Of a stretch of DNA of 64,000 nt, positions 15,011 to 24,375 are shown one piece after another. The stretch lies in the NCBI GenBank assembly GCA_937129145.1, contig CAKZMU010000014.1:1-64000 (forward strand), in the 5' to 3' direction. The notes beneath the pieces are model-generated. The model was not told the origin of the DNA and searched no databases. It saw nothing but the letters and a program-made list of their open reading frames with translations. The translations under genes and the position numbers were made by a program. Positions within the stretch are counted from its first letter, which is position 1; the number at the start of each line of letters is the position of its first letter. The stretch is from an uncultured Lacinutrix sp. (lineage in GTDB: Bacteria > Bacteroidota > Bacteroidia > Flavobacteriales > Flavobacteriaceae).

Positions 15011-16639
15011 TTATTTTAAGTTGATGGTTGTTGTATCGGTGCCTGTATGTGCAGCTCCAGCTAGAATGGTTACGGAACCTTTACCCTTTATTAGCCAAGT
15101 TAATTCTTTTGAGCTATCGCCATCAATACTATTTATAAGCTGTATTTTTCTTCCAGAAATAACTTCTTGGTTGCTGTTTAATTTTAAATCAACTTTTATG
15201 CGCCTTAACCAGCGTGAGCGTTTACCCATTTCGGTATGTGTTGGTAAAATCCCTTGGTTGTGAATGTTAAGCGTAACTCTTGTAAGTCCGTTATCTACTT
15301 TTTCAGTAGAGACATTTTCAATGGAAATATTTGGTTGCATTTTTGTGACTTCTACAACAAAATCAGTATGCTTTTTACTTATGTCTTCAACCTTACTATA
15401 GGAGGGATTGGTCATTACAAATGGTGCAATGCCACCTACTTCTACTTTTTTATTTGGAAAATCTGGATGGTTAACTTCTTTCCAGTCTACAAAATAGTTT
15501 GATAGACCTTCTTGTTCTGCCCATTGTAAAAAGTTTGCTTTATAGTTCTTTTTGGCTTTAACAGTAGAATCGCCTTTAAATTTTGGTGCCCACCAACCTG
15601 GAGTGCTCATGGCTAATTTTCCAAAGTGGAAATACGACCATTCAAAAAATCCGCCGCCTTTTCCTTTAGCAGGTGGCGCTCCTTTTGTACCTGTAATTTT
15701 ATTATACTTTTTTGAAAGAAACTTGTTTAGAGCTTCGTCATCTTTTAAAATACTGGTCACTACTCTTTTTCTGGCATTTGCTGCATTATACTTTAAAGGG
15801 TTTGATAAATTGTTTGTTGGGCCTAAAGTTAATATGGCGTAGATATTCCATTGTTTGTATAGAAAGTCCAATAACGCACGATGTTCTTTTTCAGATACCG
15901 AATGCTCACCAGCACCTGATTTAAAGTAAGGGTAGTTGTAAGTGAGGTTTTTATTGAAATGAACACCTCCATCACCATCTTCATTATACTCGCCATCTAT
16001 GTCATTATCTAAGCCTTCGGTAAACACTTTATATGCACCTATTTCACCTTCTTTAGCATTTGCTTTGGACATGATTCGCTCATCTTCCTTCAGTTTTATG
16101 TAATCTCCAGTAACATCTTCAACCCTCATCATGGTAATTAATCCATCATTGTTTAAATCTTCAAATCCATCTTCGTTTAGACGACCATCTCTATCATCGT
16201 CTGTTTTTTTAGCATTTCCTCTTTTGTGATATTTCAGCGAAGAAAAATATTGTTCGGACGCATTTGGACTCATGTTTGGAAATATGTAAAACGTAGTATT
16301 ATCTAAAACATCTTTATGGTTGTCAAGTATGTTTTCGGCAATGTTTACAGCCATTTCCCTACTCAATAATAAGCTGCCATCAACACCTCCAACAATGGCT
16401 ATAGCAGGATTATTTTCAGGTTTTCCTTTAAATAAAGTCAATGCCCAAATATCGTGACCTCCAACAGTTTTTGTTAGCGATTGCAGTTTGACATTTGCCG
16501 CATGTTTGCTTTTAATTTGTTTAAGCGCATTGGTTATTTGGTTGTTGTTTCTGTAATCGGACTGCGCAAAGACATTTACAGAAACGAGACACATACATAT
16601 CCAAAATACTTTGAATATGGGTTGGTTGGTTTTAAACAT
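15011..16639 (-). CDS. M14-fold pseudoenzyme, catalytic residues lost
   Basis: A 542-aa exported paralogue of the adjacent M14 peptidase (signal peptide about 1-25, VFAQ). It keeps the overall layout, including the Asp-rich loops DDDRDGRLNEDGFEDLNNDG and GLDNDIDGEYNEDG and the C-terminal beta domain. However, GNIHSNE is replaced by GGVDGSL (zinc His to Asp87, Glu to Leu90), the SFHNSGG segment by LGPTNN, and the FTNEIF segment by a STPGWW region (Glu to Pro). Both zinc-ligand sites and the general base are therefore gone. The frame is intact and long, so it is not a decayed gene; it is probably a binding or regulatory partner of the active enzyme. It is the first gene of the pair. Confidence 0.85.
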   Translation of the reverse strand: MFKTNQPIFKVFWICMCLVSVNVFAQSDYRNNNQITNALKQIKSKHAANVKLQSLTKTVGGHDIWALTLFKGKPENNPAIAIVGGVDGSLLLSREMAVNIAENILDNHKDVLDNTTFYIFPNMSPNASEQYFSSLKYHKRGNAKKTDDDRDGRLNEDGFEDLNNDGLITMMRVEDVTGDYIKLKEDERIMSKANAKEGEIGAYKVFTEGLDNDIDGEYNEDGDGGVHFNKNLTYNYPYFKSGAGEHSVSEKEHRALLDFLYKQWNIYAILTLGPTNNLSNPLKYNAANARKRVVTSILKDDEALNKFLSKKYNKITGTKGAPPAKGKGGGFFEWSYFHFGKLAMSTPGWWAPKFKGDSTVKAKKNYKANFLQWAEQEGLSNYFVDWKEVNHPDFPNKKVEVGGIAPFVMTNPSYSKVEDISKKHTDFVVEVTKMQPNISIENVSTEKVDNGLTRVTLNIHNQGILPTHTEMGKRSRWLRRIKVDLKLNSNQEVISGRKIQLINSIDGDSSKELTWLIKGKGSVTILAGAAHTGTDTTTINLK

Positions 16640-16739
16640 AATGTGTGTGAATTTAGTTTGTAATTATGAATAGTCCTTTGACAAGGACGTCTAACAAACC
16701 TATTCGATATTTATATATTATCCAAACAATATGAAGGCT

Positions 16740-18002
16740 TTAACGTTTGTTCAGGTAAGCCATTATTGAGGCAACAGCACCTTTGTTTTTTAAAATGAAG
16801 TTAGCATTAAGTTTTCCAGTTGTATTTCTAAAATCATCATTTTTAATTAATTGATTTAGAATGGTGTTGAATTCCGTTTGGATTTTAATACTAAACATGC
16901 CCTTGTTGTCAATCATAGATTGGGCTTCAGGGAATTTCTCATGATTATGTCCAATAATAATTGGCACACCAAACACAGCAGGTTCTAGAGTGTTGTGTAA
17001 GCCAGTGGTTCCTAAAGCACCTCCAACATAAGCAACATCGGCATAACTATATATTTTTGATAAAATACCAATGGTGTCAATTATTAAAACGTTGGCTTCC
17101 GATACATCAGCTGTATCTTTTTCAGAATATAGAACGACTGATTTTTTAAGTCTGTTTTTAAAACTTAAAATTTGTCCACTCTTTATATTGTGAGGAGCAA
17201 TAATGTATTTTGTATTTGAAGTGTCATTATTTATAAATTCGGTGAGCATTGCTTCGCCTTCTTGCCAAGTGCTACCAGCTACAACACAAAGATTATCTTG
17301 TTTAAAGGTCTCAATAAAATTTAGTTTGTTGTTAATTTTTAATTGATTTGAAACCCTGTCAAACCGTGTGTCTCCAGAAACAGTTACATTATTATAACCA
17401 ATGTCATTCAGCAATTCTTTTGACTCTTCATTCTGAACAAAAATATGATTAAAAGCAAACAATGCCTTTTGCATCCACTTTCCAGAGGACTTAAAAAAGC
17501 TCTGATTTTTTCTAAATAATGCCGAAATCAATACAGCATCAATCTGTCGCTTTTTAATTTCCAATAGGTAGTTAGGCCAAATTTCATATTTCACAAAAAC
17601 AATCAATTCAGGATGCACTAAATCTAGAAACTGTTTAGCATTTTGTTTTGTATCTAACGGCAAATAGACCACACAATTGGCAATGGGTGTGTTTTTTCGT
17701 ATTTCATAACCAGAGGGTGAAAAAAACGACAGCACAATTTTATGGTCGGAATGTGTGGTTTTTATTTCCTCAAAAACTGGTAAACCTTGTTCATATTCGC
17801 CTAAAGAAGCACAATGAAACCAAATGACTTGGTCTTCAGCATCTATATTGTTTTTTAAAATAGTGAAAGTGTTGGCTCTACCTTTGACGCCAAGTTTTAG
17901 TTTACGGTTAAAAAGGGCTGCTATTTTTATGTGAAATGCAGCAATATGCGTTAATATGTTGTAAAGATTTTTCAATGTAAATTCTATAAAGCTAAAATAC
18001 AT
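16740..18002 (-). CDS. waaA: 3-deoxy-D-manno-octulosonic acid (Kdo) transferase
   Basis: A 420-aa GT-B glycosyltransferase of the inner membrane that adds Kdo from CMP-Kdo to lipid A precursors in LPS synthesis. It has an N-terminal membrane-associated segment, the catalytic-base motif HCASLGEYEQG (Glu69), YEIWPNYL in the first domain, a CMP-binding region with VAGSTWQEGE, and the C-terminal motif NTLEPAVFGVPIIIG. The length is normal for the family. It is divergent from the DegT/galE sugar genes, consistent with an envelope-polysaccharide neighbourhood. Confidence 0.93.
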   Translation of the reverse strand: MYFSFIEFTLKNLYNILTHIAAFHIKIAALFNRKLKLGVKGRANTFTILKNNIDAEDQVIWFHCASLGEYEQGLPVFEEIKTTHSDHKIVLSFFSPSGYEIRKNTPIANCVVYLPLDTKQNAKQFLDLVHPELIVFVKYEIWPNYLLEIKKRQIDAVLISALFRKNQSFFKSSGKWMQKALFAFNHIFVQNEESKELLNDIGYNNVTVSGDTRFDRVSNQLKINNKLNFIETFKQDNLCVVAGSTWQEGEAMLTEFINNDTSNTKYIIAPHNIKSGQILSFKNRLKKSVVLYSEKDTADVSEANVLIIDTIGILSKIYSYADVAYVGGALGTTGLHNTLEPAVFGVPIIIGHNHEKFPEAQSMIDNKGMFSIKIQTEFNTILNQLIKNDDFRNTTGKLNANFILKNKGAVASIMAYLNKR

Positions 18003-18077
18003 TCTTTAATCTAAAATACATTCGCAAAAACCTACGAATTTTGTATTTTCGCTATCTAAGAAATTCAAATTCTACTC

Positions 18078-19211
18078 ATGAGAAAAATACAAATGGTAGA
18101 CCTTAAAGGTCAGTATGAAGCTATTAAAGAAATGGTTAATTCTTCGGTGTTAGAAGTTTTAGATTCTACAGCATTTATTAATGGACCAAAGGTTCATGAA
18201 TTTCAAAAAAACTTAGAAGATTATTTAGGCGTAAAACATGTTATTCCCTGTGCTAATGGTACAGATGCCTTGCAAATAGCCATGATGGGTTTAGGTTTAA
18301 AGCCTGGAGATGAGGTTATTACCGCCGATTTTACTTTCGCTGCTACGGTTGAGGTGATTGCCTTATTAGGACTAACACCAGTTTTAGTTGATGTAGAGCC
18401 AGATACATTTAATATTGATATTGACGCTATAAAAAAAGCCATCACACCAAATACAAAAGCGATTGTTCCTGTGCATTTATTTGGTCAATGTGCTAATATG
18501 GATGCTATTATGGATATTGCCAAAGAGCATAATTTGTTTGTCATTGAAGATAATGCGCAAGCAATAGGAGCAACGTATACTTCAAAAAATGGCACAAAAC
18601 AAAAAGCAGGTACTATTGGTCATGTTGCATCGACATCGTTTTTTCCTTCTAAAAACCTTGGTTGTTATGGTGATGGAGGTGCTATTTTCACCAATGACGG
18701 CGATTTGGCGCATGCTATTCGAGGCATTGTAAATCACGGCATGTATAGGCGTTATTACCATGATGTGGTTGGCGTGAATTCTAGATTAGATTCTATTCAA
18801 GCAGTTGTATTGAACACCAAACTTCCAAAGCTAGATGCTTATAATAAAGCTAGACAAAATGCAGCGGAAAAGTATACTAATGCCTTTAAAGGTGAAGAAA
18901 ATATCGTTACACCATTTATAAACGACTCACAAAGCACTCATGTGTTTCATCAATACACTTTAAAAATAACTAATGGGAAGAGAGATGCACTTGTCGAGCA
19001 TTTAAACAGCAAAGGCATTCCTTGTGGTGTGTATTACCCTGTGCCTTTACATAGTCAAAAGGCATATCAGGACTCTAGATATAATGAAGCTGATTTCACA
19101 GTGACCAATCAGCTTATTAAAGAAGTTATTTCGCTACCAATGCACACAGAGTTAGATGACGAACAAATTACATTTATTACCAATACCGTAAAACAATTTA
19201 TAAATGGCTAA
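18078..19211 (+). CDS. DegT/DnrJ/EryC1-family sugar aminotransferase
   Basis: A 377-aa PLP-dependent aminotransferase acting on keto-sugar nucleotides. Motifs: CANGTDALQIAMMGLG (58-73), EDNAQAIGATY with Asp158 (PLP pyridine contact), and SFFPSKNLGCYGDGGA with Lys192 as the PLP lysine. It is closest in style to WbpE-type enzymes that make 3-amino sugars for O-antigen or capsule, but the exact sugar cannot be read from the sequence. Its last 8 bases overlap galE, so both are translated together and probably serve surface-glycan synthesis. A weak TATTTTCG (-7-like) lies in the 75-bp divergent gap shared with waaA. Confidence 0.9.
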   Translation: MRKIQMVDLKGQYEAIKEMVNSSVLEVLDSTAFINGPKVHEFQKNLEDYLGVKHVIPCANGTDALQIAMMGLGLKPGDEVITADFTFAATVEVIALLGLTPVLVDVEPDTFNIDIDAIKKAITPNTKAIVPVHLFGQCANMDAIMDIAKEHNLFVIEDNAQAIGATYTSKNGTKQKAGTIGHVASTSFFPSKNLGCYGDGGAIFTNDGDLAHAIRGIVNHGMYRRYYHDVVGVNSRLDSIQAVVLNTKLPKLDAYNKARQNAAEKYTNAFKGEENIVTPFINDSQSTHVFHQYTLKITNGKRDALVEHLNSKGIPCGVYYPVPLHSQKAYQDSRYNEADFTVTNQLIKEVISLPMHTELDDEQITFITNTVKQFING

Positions 19212-20229
19212 GATACTTGTAACAGGAGGTTTAGGCTTTATTGGCTCCCACACCGTTGTAGAGCTCCAAAACGAAGGATTTGAAGTGGTTATAATTGATA
19301 ATTTATCAAATTCATCTATGGATATTCTGGGTAGAATTACTTCTATCACAGGCATAACACCGCAATTTGAAAAACTTGATTTAAAGGAAAAATCTAAAGT
19401 TGAATCGTTTTTTAAAAAGTATAATGATATACAAGGTGTTATTCATTTTGCGGCAAGCAAAGCAGTAGGTGAAAGTGTTGAAAAACCACTTTTATATTAC
19501 GAAAACAATATCAATACTCTGGTTTATATGCTTCAAGAAGTACAAAAACTTGAAAGCTCAAATTTTATTTTCAGTTCTTCTTGTACAGTTTACGGTCAAG
19601 CCGATGAAATGCCTATAACCGAAAATGCGCCTGTGAAAAAAGCAGAATCACCTTATGGCAACACGAAACAAATTGGTGAAGAGATTATACAAGATGTTTG
19701 TAAAATCAATAACAAACTTAATGGTATAGCTTTACGCTATTTTAACCCAATTGGAGCTCATGAAAGTGCTAATATTGGTGAACTACCCATTGGAGTACCT
19801 CAAAACTTAGTGCCTTTTATTACACAAACAGCTATCGGTTTAAGGGAGCAATTATCTGTGTTTGGAGATGATTATCCAACACACGATGGTACTTGCATAA
19901 GAGATTATATACATGTGGTTGATTTAGCAAAAGCACATGTTGTAGCATTACAACGTTTGTTAAAATCTAAAAATGATTCCAATTACGAAACTTTTAATAT
20001 TGGTACAGGAAAGGGTAGTAGTGTTTTGGATGTTATAAAATCTTTTGAAAGGGTTTCTGGTCAAAAGCTGAATTATAAAATAGCCAATAGAAGAGCAGGC
20101 GATGTTATTGAAGCTTATGCCAATACTGAAAAAGCTAACACTGTTTTAGGTTGGAAAGCACAATCTACTCTTGATGATGCATTAGCGTCTGCTTGGAAAT
20201 GGGAGCAGAAAATTAGAAAAAAGCCCTAA
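19204..20229 (+). CDS. galE: UDP-glucose 4-epimerase
   Basis: A 341-aa short-chain dehydrogenase/reductase of the extended type that interconverts UDP-glucose and UDP-galactose (or the N-acetyl forms). It has the NAD-binding GGLGFIGSHT (8-17), FSSSCTVYG with the active-site Ser/Thr, SPYGNTK with Tyr151 and Lys155, and ALRYFNPIGAH followed by GTCIRDYIHVVDLA. The length is standard. It overlaps the aminotransferase gene by 8 bp and ends 2 bp from the convergent lspA stop. Confidence 0.94.
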   Translation: MAKILVTGGLGFIGSHTVVELQNEGFEVVIIDNLSNSSMDILGRITSITGITPQFEKLDLKEKSKVESFFKKYNDIQGVIHFAASKAVGESVEKPLLYYENNINTLVYMLQEVQKLESSNFIFSSSCTVYGQADEMPITENAPVKKAESPYGNTKQIGEEIIQDVCKINNKLNGIALRYFNPIGAHESANIGELPIGVPQNLVPFITQTAIGLREQLSVFGDDYPTHDGTCIRDYIHVVDLAKAHVVALQRLLKSKNDSNYETFNIGTGKGSSVLDVIKSFERVSGQKLNYKIANRRAGDVIEAYANTEKANTVLGWKAQSTLDDALASAWKWEQKIRKKP

Positions 20230-20231
20230 GC

Positions 20232-20723
20232 TTATACTTTATCTTTTTTTCGTTGTTTTAAACTCGACCAGAGTATTAAAATCATTCCAGTGGTTACCGA
20301 CAAATCGGCAATATTAAAAATACCAGTTCTTACAAACCCTAGGTCTATAAACAAAAAATCGGTTACTTTACCATAAACGAATCTGTCAAATACATTAGCA
20401 ATACCACCTCCAACAACACAACAAAACCCAATTAAAGCGAGTTTGTCCATTTGTTTTTCCTTAAACAAGTAGTATAATACATATAATAGGACTGCTGCTG
20501 GAATGATAAGTAATAAAATAAGCTTCAGGGTAGGGTTTAAATCACCTCCCATTCCCAAAAAAGCGCCTTCGTTTTCAACATTTCTCAAAGTAAGATAATC
20601 GCCAATTATTGGAGAACTACTATAAGGTTCAACTGTAGCTCTAACCCAAAATTTTGATATTTGGTCGGCTGCAATATTTACAATGACCAATAGAATGATA
20701 AATGCGTTACGAGATATATTCAT
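20232..20723 (-). CDS. lspA: Lipoprotein signal peptidase (SPase II)
   Basis: A 163-aa inner-membrane aspartyl protease that cleaves prolipoprotein signal peptides after lipidation. It has four hydrophobic segments, DQISKFWV near the first helix, NVENEGAFLG (48-57), GGIANVFDRFVYGKVTDFLF and FNIADLSVTTG. The catalytic pair is Asp122 (TDF) and Asp140 (NIAD). It lies 5 bp after fabD on the same strand and is probably cotranscribed with it. Many lipoproteins in this window are its likely substrates. Confidence 0.94.
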   Translation of the reverse strand: MNISRNAFIILLVIVNIAADQISKFWVRATVEPYSSSPIIGDYLTLRNVENEGAFLGMGGDLNPTLKLILLLIIPAAVLLYVLYYLFKEKQMDKLALIGFCCVVGGGIANVFDRFVYGKVTDFLFIDLGFVRTGIFNIADLSVTTGMILILWSSLKQRKKDKV

Positions 20724-20728
20724 CTAGA

Positions 20729-21616
20729 TTATGCTTCTAAAGTTGCTGAAGCTGTTTGCGCTTCTCTATTTATTTTTCTCACTAACCCTTGCAGTACTTT
20801 TCCTGGGCCAACTTCTATAAAATGCGTTGCGCCATCATTAATCATTTGTTGTACAGATTGCGTCCACCTTACTGGTGCAGTTAATTGAGATATTAAATTT
20901 TCCTTAATCTCATTTTCATCTGTAATGGCACTAGCTGTCACATTTTGATAAATAGGGCAATTTGGTTTGCTGAAGGTTGTGTTTTCAATCGCTGCAGCTA
21001 ATTCTTCTCTTGCTGGTTCCATCATAGGTGAGTGAAAAGCACCTCCAACTGGTAATACTAAAGCACGACGTGCACCTTCTTCTTTTAAAGCTTCACAAGC
21101 AGTATTAATGGCATCAATTTCACCAGAAATTACTAATTGCCCTGGGCAATTATAGTTGGCAGCAACTACAACACCATCAGTAGTGGCACATATTTTTTCA
21201 ACAATATCATCATCTAAACCTAAAACAGCAGCCATGGTGCTTGGTTGTATTTCACAGGCTTTCTGCATTGCTTGAGCACGCTGAGATACTAACCTTAAAC
21301 CATCTTCAAAGGTTAAAGCTCCTGCAGTAACCAATGCAGAGAATTCACCTAGTGAATGTCCTGCAACCATATCTGGTTTGAAGCTATCGCCTAAAGTTTT
21401 GGCTAAAATTACCGAATGTAAAAATATAGCTGGTTGTGTGACTTTGGTTTGCTTTAAATCTTCAGCAGACCCTTCAAACATGATATCTGTAATATGAAAT
21501 CCTAAAATTTCATTGGCCTTTTCAAATAATTCTTGAGCTAAAGGAGAATTTTCGTATAAATCTAAACCCATTCCTGAAAATTGCGCTCCTTGACCTGGAA
21601 AAATATATGCGTTCAT
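20729..21616 (-). CDS. fabD: Malonyl-CoA:ACP transacylase
   Basis: Moves malonyl groups from CoA to acyl carrier protein for fatty-acid synthesis. The protein of 295 aa starts MNAYIFPGQGAQFSGMG, the typical family N-terminus; an extra ATG two codons upstream (21622) is possible. Catalytic Ser88 lies in GHSLGEFSAL and His195 in GAFHSPMM. The C-terminal motif VGPGKVLQGLVRK is present. It is followed directly by lspA. Confidence 0.94.
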   Translation of the reverse strand: MNAYIFPGQGAQFSGMGLDLYENSPLAQELFEKANEILGFHITDIMFEGSAEDLKQTKVTQPAIFLHSVILAKTLGDSFKPDMVAGHSLGEFSALVTAGALTFEDGLRLVSQRAQAMQKACEIQPSTMAAVLGLDDDIVEKICATTDGVVVAANYNCPGQLVISGEIDAINTACEALKEEGARRALVLPVGGAFHSPMMEPAREELAAAIENTTFSKPNCPIYQNVTASAITDENEIKENLISQLTAPVRWTQSVQQMINDGATHFIEVGPGKVLQGLVRKINREAQTASATLEA

Positions 21617-21754
21617 GCCCATCTTCCGTCTTCCCTAAGGGAAGAACTTTTTTAGTTAACATTAAATTTTAATGATGCAAAAATAGGAATTAATTATTAG
21701 TTATCAGTCGCAGTTTTCAGTATTGAGTGGATTCTGTGACTAAGGCTGAAAACT

Positions 21755-23305
21755 CTATTCACATGCAGTTTCAGCACAACGTTCACCATCCATAGCGGCA
21801 GATACAATCCCTCCAGCATAACCACCACCTTCACCACAAGGAAATAAATTGTGAATGTCTGGATGTTGTAATTTTTCATTTCTTGGGATGCTAACTGGCG
21901 ATGATGTTCTAGATTCAACACCGATGATGTTAGCTTCAGCCGTGTAATAACCTTTCATTTTTTGCCCGAAGGCATCAAACCCTTTTCGCAATCTACTACC
22001 AATTAATTTTGGCAATAAAGAGTGTAATGGTGCCGATTTTAGTCCAGGTTGATAAGAAGTGGTGTTGAGGTCTTGCGATAGGTTTCCTTCAACAAAATCT
22101 GTCAATCTTTGCGCTGGTGCTGTCTGTGTTCTTCCTCCAGAAGTAAATGCCAACCGTTCTAAACTCTTTTGATACTCTAAGCCTTTTAATGCGCCAAATT
22201 GCTCATATTTTGGAATGTCTTTATCAACATTAATTTCAACGACAATCCCAGAATTAGCATATTCGTTATTTCTTTTTGAGGGAGACATACCATTAACAAC
22301 AACTTCACCATTCGCAGTAGCGGCTGGGACAATAAAACCTCCAGGACACATACAAAACGAATAAACACCTCGATTATTTACTTGCTGAACTAAGCTATAG
22401 GAAGCAGCAGGTAATAACACATCCCTTTCACCAGAACAATGATACTGAATGGAGTCGATAATATATTGAGGATGCTCTACTCGAACTCCCATGGCAAAGG
22501 ATTTCGCTTGCAAAGTAATATTCTTTTTATCGAGTAAATAGAAAATGTCGCGAGCAGAGTGTCCAGTTGCTAAAATTACTTTTTCGGTAGTGAATTCTTT
22601 ACCATTTTGTAATTGAATAGCTTGAATGTTATTATTCTTAATTATAAAATCTGTTACGCGACTTTCAAAGTGAATTTCTCCACCGTATTCTAAAATGGTT
22701 TCCCTAATATTTTGGACTACTTTAGGTAATTTATTAGTGCCAATATGTGGATGTGCATCAATCAGTATTTGTTCTGTAGCGCCATGATACACCAAGTTTT
22801 CAAAAATACGTCTAACATCACCACGTTTCAAGCTACGCGTATAAAGTTTACCATCACTATAAGTACCTGCACCACCTTCGCCAAAACAATAATTGGAGTC
22901 CTCATTCACAAAATGCTCTTGATTAATGGCACGCAAATCACGTCGTCTATCTTGTACATTCTTACCTCGCTCTAACACTATGGGTTTATAGCCTAATTCA
23001 ATACAACGTAATGCTGCATACATTCCTGCTGGACCAAAACCAATGATATGAATAGGTTTTGAGCCAGATACATCTTTATAATCAAAATAGTATTCTGAAT
23101 TTTTAGGCAAAGGCTCTTTTATAAAAACAGACACCTTATAGTTGAACATGATTTTTGGCTTTCTTGCGTCAATAGATTTTCGAAGAATTTTAACGCCAGA
23201 AATATCATTTTTTGGGACATTTAGAAACTCAGAAGATTTCTTTAGCAGAATATCTTTGATTCTTTCTTCTTTCAAAGAAATGCGAAGCTGAATGTCTTTT
23301 ACCAT
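21755..23305 (-). CDS. FAD-dependent oxidoreductase (COG2509-type)
   Basis: A 516-aa flavoprotein. An N-terminal 80-residue domain precedes the dinucleotide-binding motif GFGPAGMYAALR (89-100). The signature FGEGGAGTYSDGKLYTRS, an ATGHSARD segment, FCMCPGGFIVPAA and a C-terminal GEGGGYAGGIVSAAMDGE are all typical of this uncharacterised family, often annotated as NAD(P)/FAD-dependent dehydrogenase. The substrate is unknown. It lies upstream of fabD on the same strand, separated by 138 bp containing only a short palindrome. Confidence 0.88.
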   Translation of the reverse strand: MVKDIQLRISLKEERIKDILLKKSSEFLNVPKNDISGVKILRKSIDARKPKIMFNYKVSVFIKEPLPKNSEYYFDYKDVSGSKPIHIIGFGPAGMYAALRCIELGYKPIVLERGKNVQDRRRDLRAINQEHFVNEDSNYCFGEGGAGTYSDGKLYTRSLKRGDVRRIFENLVYHGATEQILIDAHPHIGTNKLPKVVQNIRETILEYGGEIHFESRVTDFIIKNNNIQAIQLQNGKEFTTEKVILATGHSARDIFYLLDKKNITLQAKSFAMGVRVEHPQYIIDSIQYHCSGERDVLLPAASYSLVQQVNNRGVYSFCMCPGGFIVPAATANGEVVVNGMSPSKRNNEYANSGIVVEINVDKDIPKYEQFGALKGLEYQKSLERLAFTSGGRTQTAPAQRLTDFVEGNLSQDLNTTSYQPGLKSAPLHSLLPKLIGSRLRKGFDAFGQKMKGYYTAEANIIGVESRTSSPVSIPRNEKLQHPDIHNLFPCGEGGGYAGGIVSAAMDGERCAETACE

Positions 23306-23355
23306 ATCACAAAATTAGGTATATTTAATAAGTTTAAAAGATAATTAGTAAAAGA

Positions 23356-23745
23356 ATGGAGTTTACACTAACAACAAGTATTAAAGCTACTGCAAAACAA
23401 ATTTATAAATCTTGGTTGAGCACTCAAGGACATACAAAAATGACTGGCGGTGTTGCCTTTGTGTCTGATAAAGTAGGAGATGCTTTTACTGTTTGGGATG
23501 GTTATATAAAAGGAGAAAATTTAATTTTGGAGCCTTACAATAGAATTGTACAATCATGGAGAAGTACCAATTTTGAAGTTGATGAACCAGATTCTCAAAT
23601 AGAAGTTCTACTTGCAGAAAATAACAATCATACTACTTTAACTCTAAAACATACCAATGTACCAGAATCAGGCGAGCATTATAAAAAAGGCTGGGAGGAG
23701 CATTATTTTACTCCTATGAAAAAGTATTTTGAGTTTTTGAAGTGA
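23356..23745 (+). CDS. SRPBCC (AHSA1-type) protein
   Basis: A 129-aa single-domain START-like protein of the Activator of Hsp90 ATPase homologue 1 group. The N-terminus EFTLTTSIKATAKQIYKSWLS and the strand IVQSWRSTNFE are typical, as is the C-terminal helix ending HYFTPMKKYFEFL. Such proteins bind hydrophobic ligands; no ligand can be assigned. It is divergent from the FAD oxidoreductase gene across a 50-bp gap and has no close partner. Confidence 0.82.
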   Translation: MEFTLTTSIKATAKQIYKSWLSTQGHTKMTGGVAFVSDKVGDAFTVWDGYIKGENLILEPYNRIVQSWRSTNFEVDEPDSQIEVLLAENNNHTTLTLKHTNVPESGEHYKKGWEEHYFTPMKKYFEFLK

Positions 23746-23788
23746 AAGTTTGCTTAATGCTGCATATCATCACACTGGCTACAGTTTT

Positions 23789-24295
23789 TTAATTATTTAT
23801 GATTATTGTCCTTTCTCCATTACTTAAAATAGACTTTCCGATAATATGTTTGAACTCTCCATCAATATTTATTTGATAACCACCAAGCTTAGTTGGCAAT
23901 TTTTCGGATTTACCTTTTAAACGACCCATTAGGATATCACCATTTTTTAAATCGACCGAGTTTATTTCTAAATAATAATGTTCAAACTCTATTTTTAAAT
24001 CGTAGTTACCATCGTATTGAGGATAATCAGAACGAATGTTAATATATACTTTTGGTATTTTAGAAAAATCAATTCTTACATTGGGAATACCTTCTTTTGA
24101 AATTTCTCCAATTGAGAAGACTAAAGAGTCCGTATTTTTATTGTCATAAGTGCTATATATATAGTCTACCTGACCATTAAGACTTAATTTTAAAACGGTT
24201 GAATCAATTTTAATTTTATTATTAATCTTTGTGTTTTGGGATGACAAGTTCATTCCAAAAGAGAGAAAAACCAATATTGGTAGTATTTTTTTCAT
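23789..24295 (-). CDS. Exported hypothetical protein
   Basis: A 168-aa protein when started at MKKILPILVFLSFG, which gives a proper signal peptide ending near LSSQ; an upstream ATG (24319) would add eight residues that break it. The mature part is beta-rich (alternating polar and hydrophobic residues), ends with SILSNGERTIIINN and has no cysteines or known motif. I do not recognise the family. It stands between an SRPBCC gene and the DHFR fusion gene, with an 80-bp gap upstream. Confidence 0.65.
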   Translation of the reverse strand: MKKILPILVFLSFGMNLSSQNTKINNKIKIDSTVLKLSLNGQVDYIYSTYDNKNTDSLVFSIGEISKEGIPNVRIDFSKIPKVYINIRSDYPQYDGNYDLKIEFEHYYLEINSVDLKNGDILMGRLKGKSEKLPTKLGGYQINIDGEFKHIIGKSILSNGERTIIINN

Positions 24296-24375
24296 TGTAG
24301 CCAATGCGATGATATGCAATGTTTTATATTAAATTTCAGTAAGCTAAGTTCGCCTTTTTTTCTCTAAAGTCAAGT

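Noticed and set aside
15254-15924. Plus-strand open frames opposite the M14 pseudoenzyme
   Set aside because: They are antisense shadows; the minus-strand frame has a signal peptide and family-type motifs.
16673-16688. GTCCTT-TGAC-AAGGAC hairpin downstream of waaA
   Set aside because: A perfect 6-bp stem but no T-run on either strand, so not called as a terminator.
21630-21644. Palindrome CTTCCCTAAGGGAAG upstream of fabD
   Set aside because: It is short and lacks a usable T-run in the direction of the upstream gene; it may be chance or an operator, but nothing supports either.
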